Shown in pieces: positions 23,023 to 23,195 of a stretch of 23,195 nucleotides of DNA (the first letter of the stretch is position 1; each line of letters starts with the position of its first letter). Made by a program: the position numbers and the translations under genes. A model generated the notes under the pieces. It saw only the letters and a list, made by a program, of their open reading frames with translations. It was not told the origin of the DNA and ran no database searches. The stretch comes from Caryophanales bacterium UBA5455 (GTDB lineage Bacteria > Bacillota_I > Bacilli_A > RFN20 > CAG-826), in the NCBI GenBank assembly GCA_002427365.1, contig DIQT01000018.1:29253-52447 (forward strand). The letters are read 5' to 3'.

Positions 23023-23195
<173 letters not shown>

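Overview
The window reads as chromosomal housekeeping DNA from a low-G+C Gram-positive bacterium of the Bacilli/Mollicutes-related part of the Firmicutes. The signs are AT-rich codon use, AddA/AddB recombination genes instead of RecBCD, RqcH next to gmk (as in Bacillus), GAGG-type ribosome binding sites and lipobox-type lipoprotein sorting. TGG is the tryptophan codon and TGA ends the YigZ gene, so the standard code is used and not the Mycoplasma code. The exact taxon cannot be read from the sequence. I see no phage, insertion sequence, CRISPR array or toxin-antitoxin pair.

Layout. (1) 1-530, minus strand: a partial tRNA (probably Gly) and tRNA-Asp behind one strong promoter, then trxA with its terminator. 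(2) 544-2242, minus strand: a TraX-like membrane protein and a CPBP intramembrane protease, probably one unit with trxA. (3) 2380-5034, plus strand: an 884-residue membrane-anchored protein with degenerate internal repeats. (4) 5101-15708, plus strand: a tightly packed seven-gene run (YigZ/IMPACT protein, Xaa-Pro aminopeptidase, glycerol kinase, AddB, AddA, and two uncharacterised proteins) that starts at one strong promoter and ends at a bidirectional terminator. (5) 15782-17428, minus strand: a nucleoside kinase with a TGS domain. (6) 17756-19997: an MscS channel, a thioredoxin-fold lipoprotein (minus) and inorganic pyrophosphatase. (7) 19999-23195: a choline/aminoglycoside-kinase-like protein (minus), the SPOUT methyltransferase TrmL, RqcH (minus) and the first part of guanylate kinase.

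The most interesting signal is regulatory. Two unrelated genes (YigZ at 5101 and the thioredoxin-like lipoprotein at 19380) have the same promoter arrangement: TTAACA, a 17-base spacer, an extended -10 (TGnTATAAT), then exactly six bases to the ATG. The predicted transcript start is the A of the start codon, and neither has a usable Shine-Dalgarno site, so both look leaderless. A third gene (the kinase at 20850) has a TATAAT at the same distance from an ATG. For YigZ the -35 hexamer lies in the loop of the preceding gene's terminator hairpin. Two other points stand out: a pair of uncharacterised genes coupled to addAB, and a glycerol kinase lacking the histidine that HPr phosphorylates in many Firmicutes.
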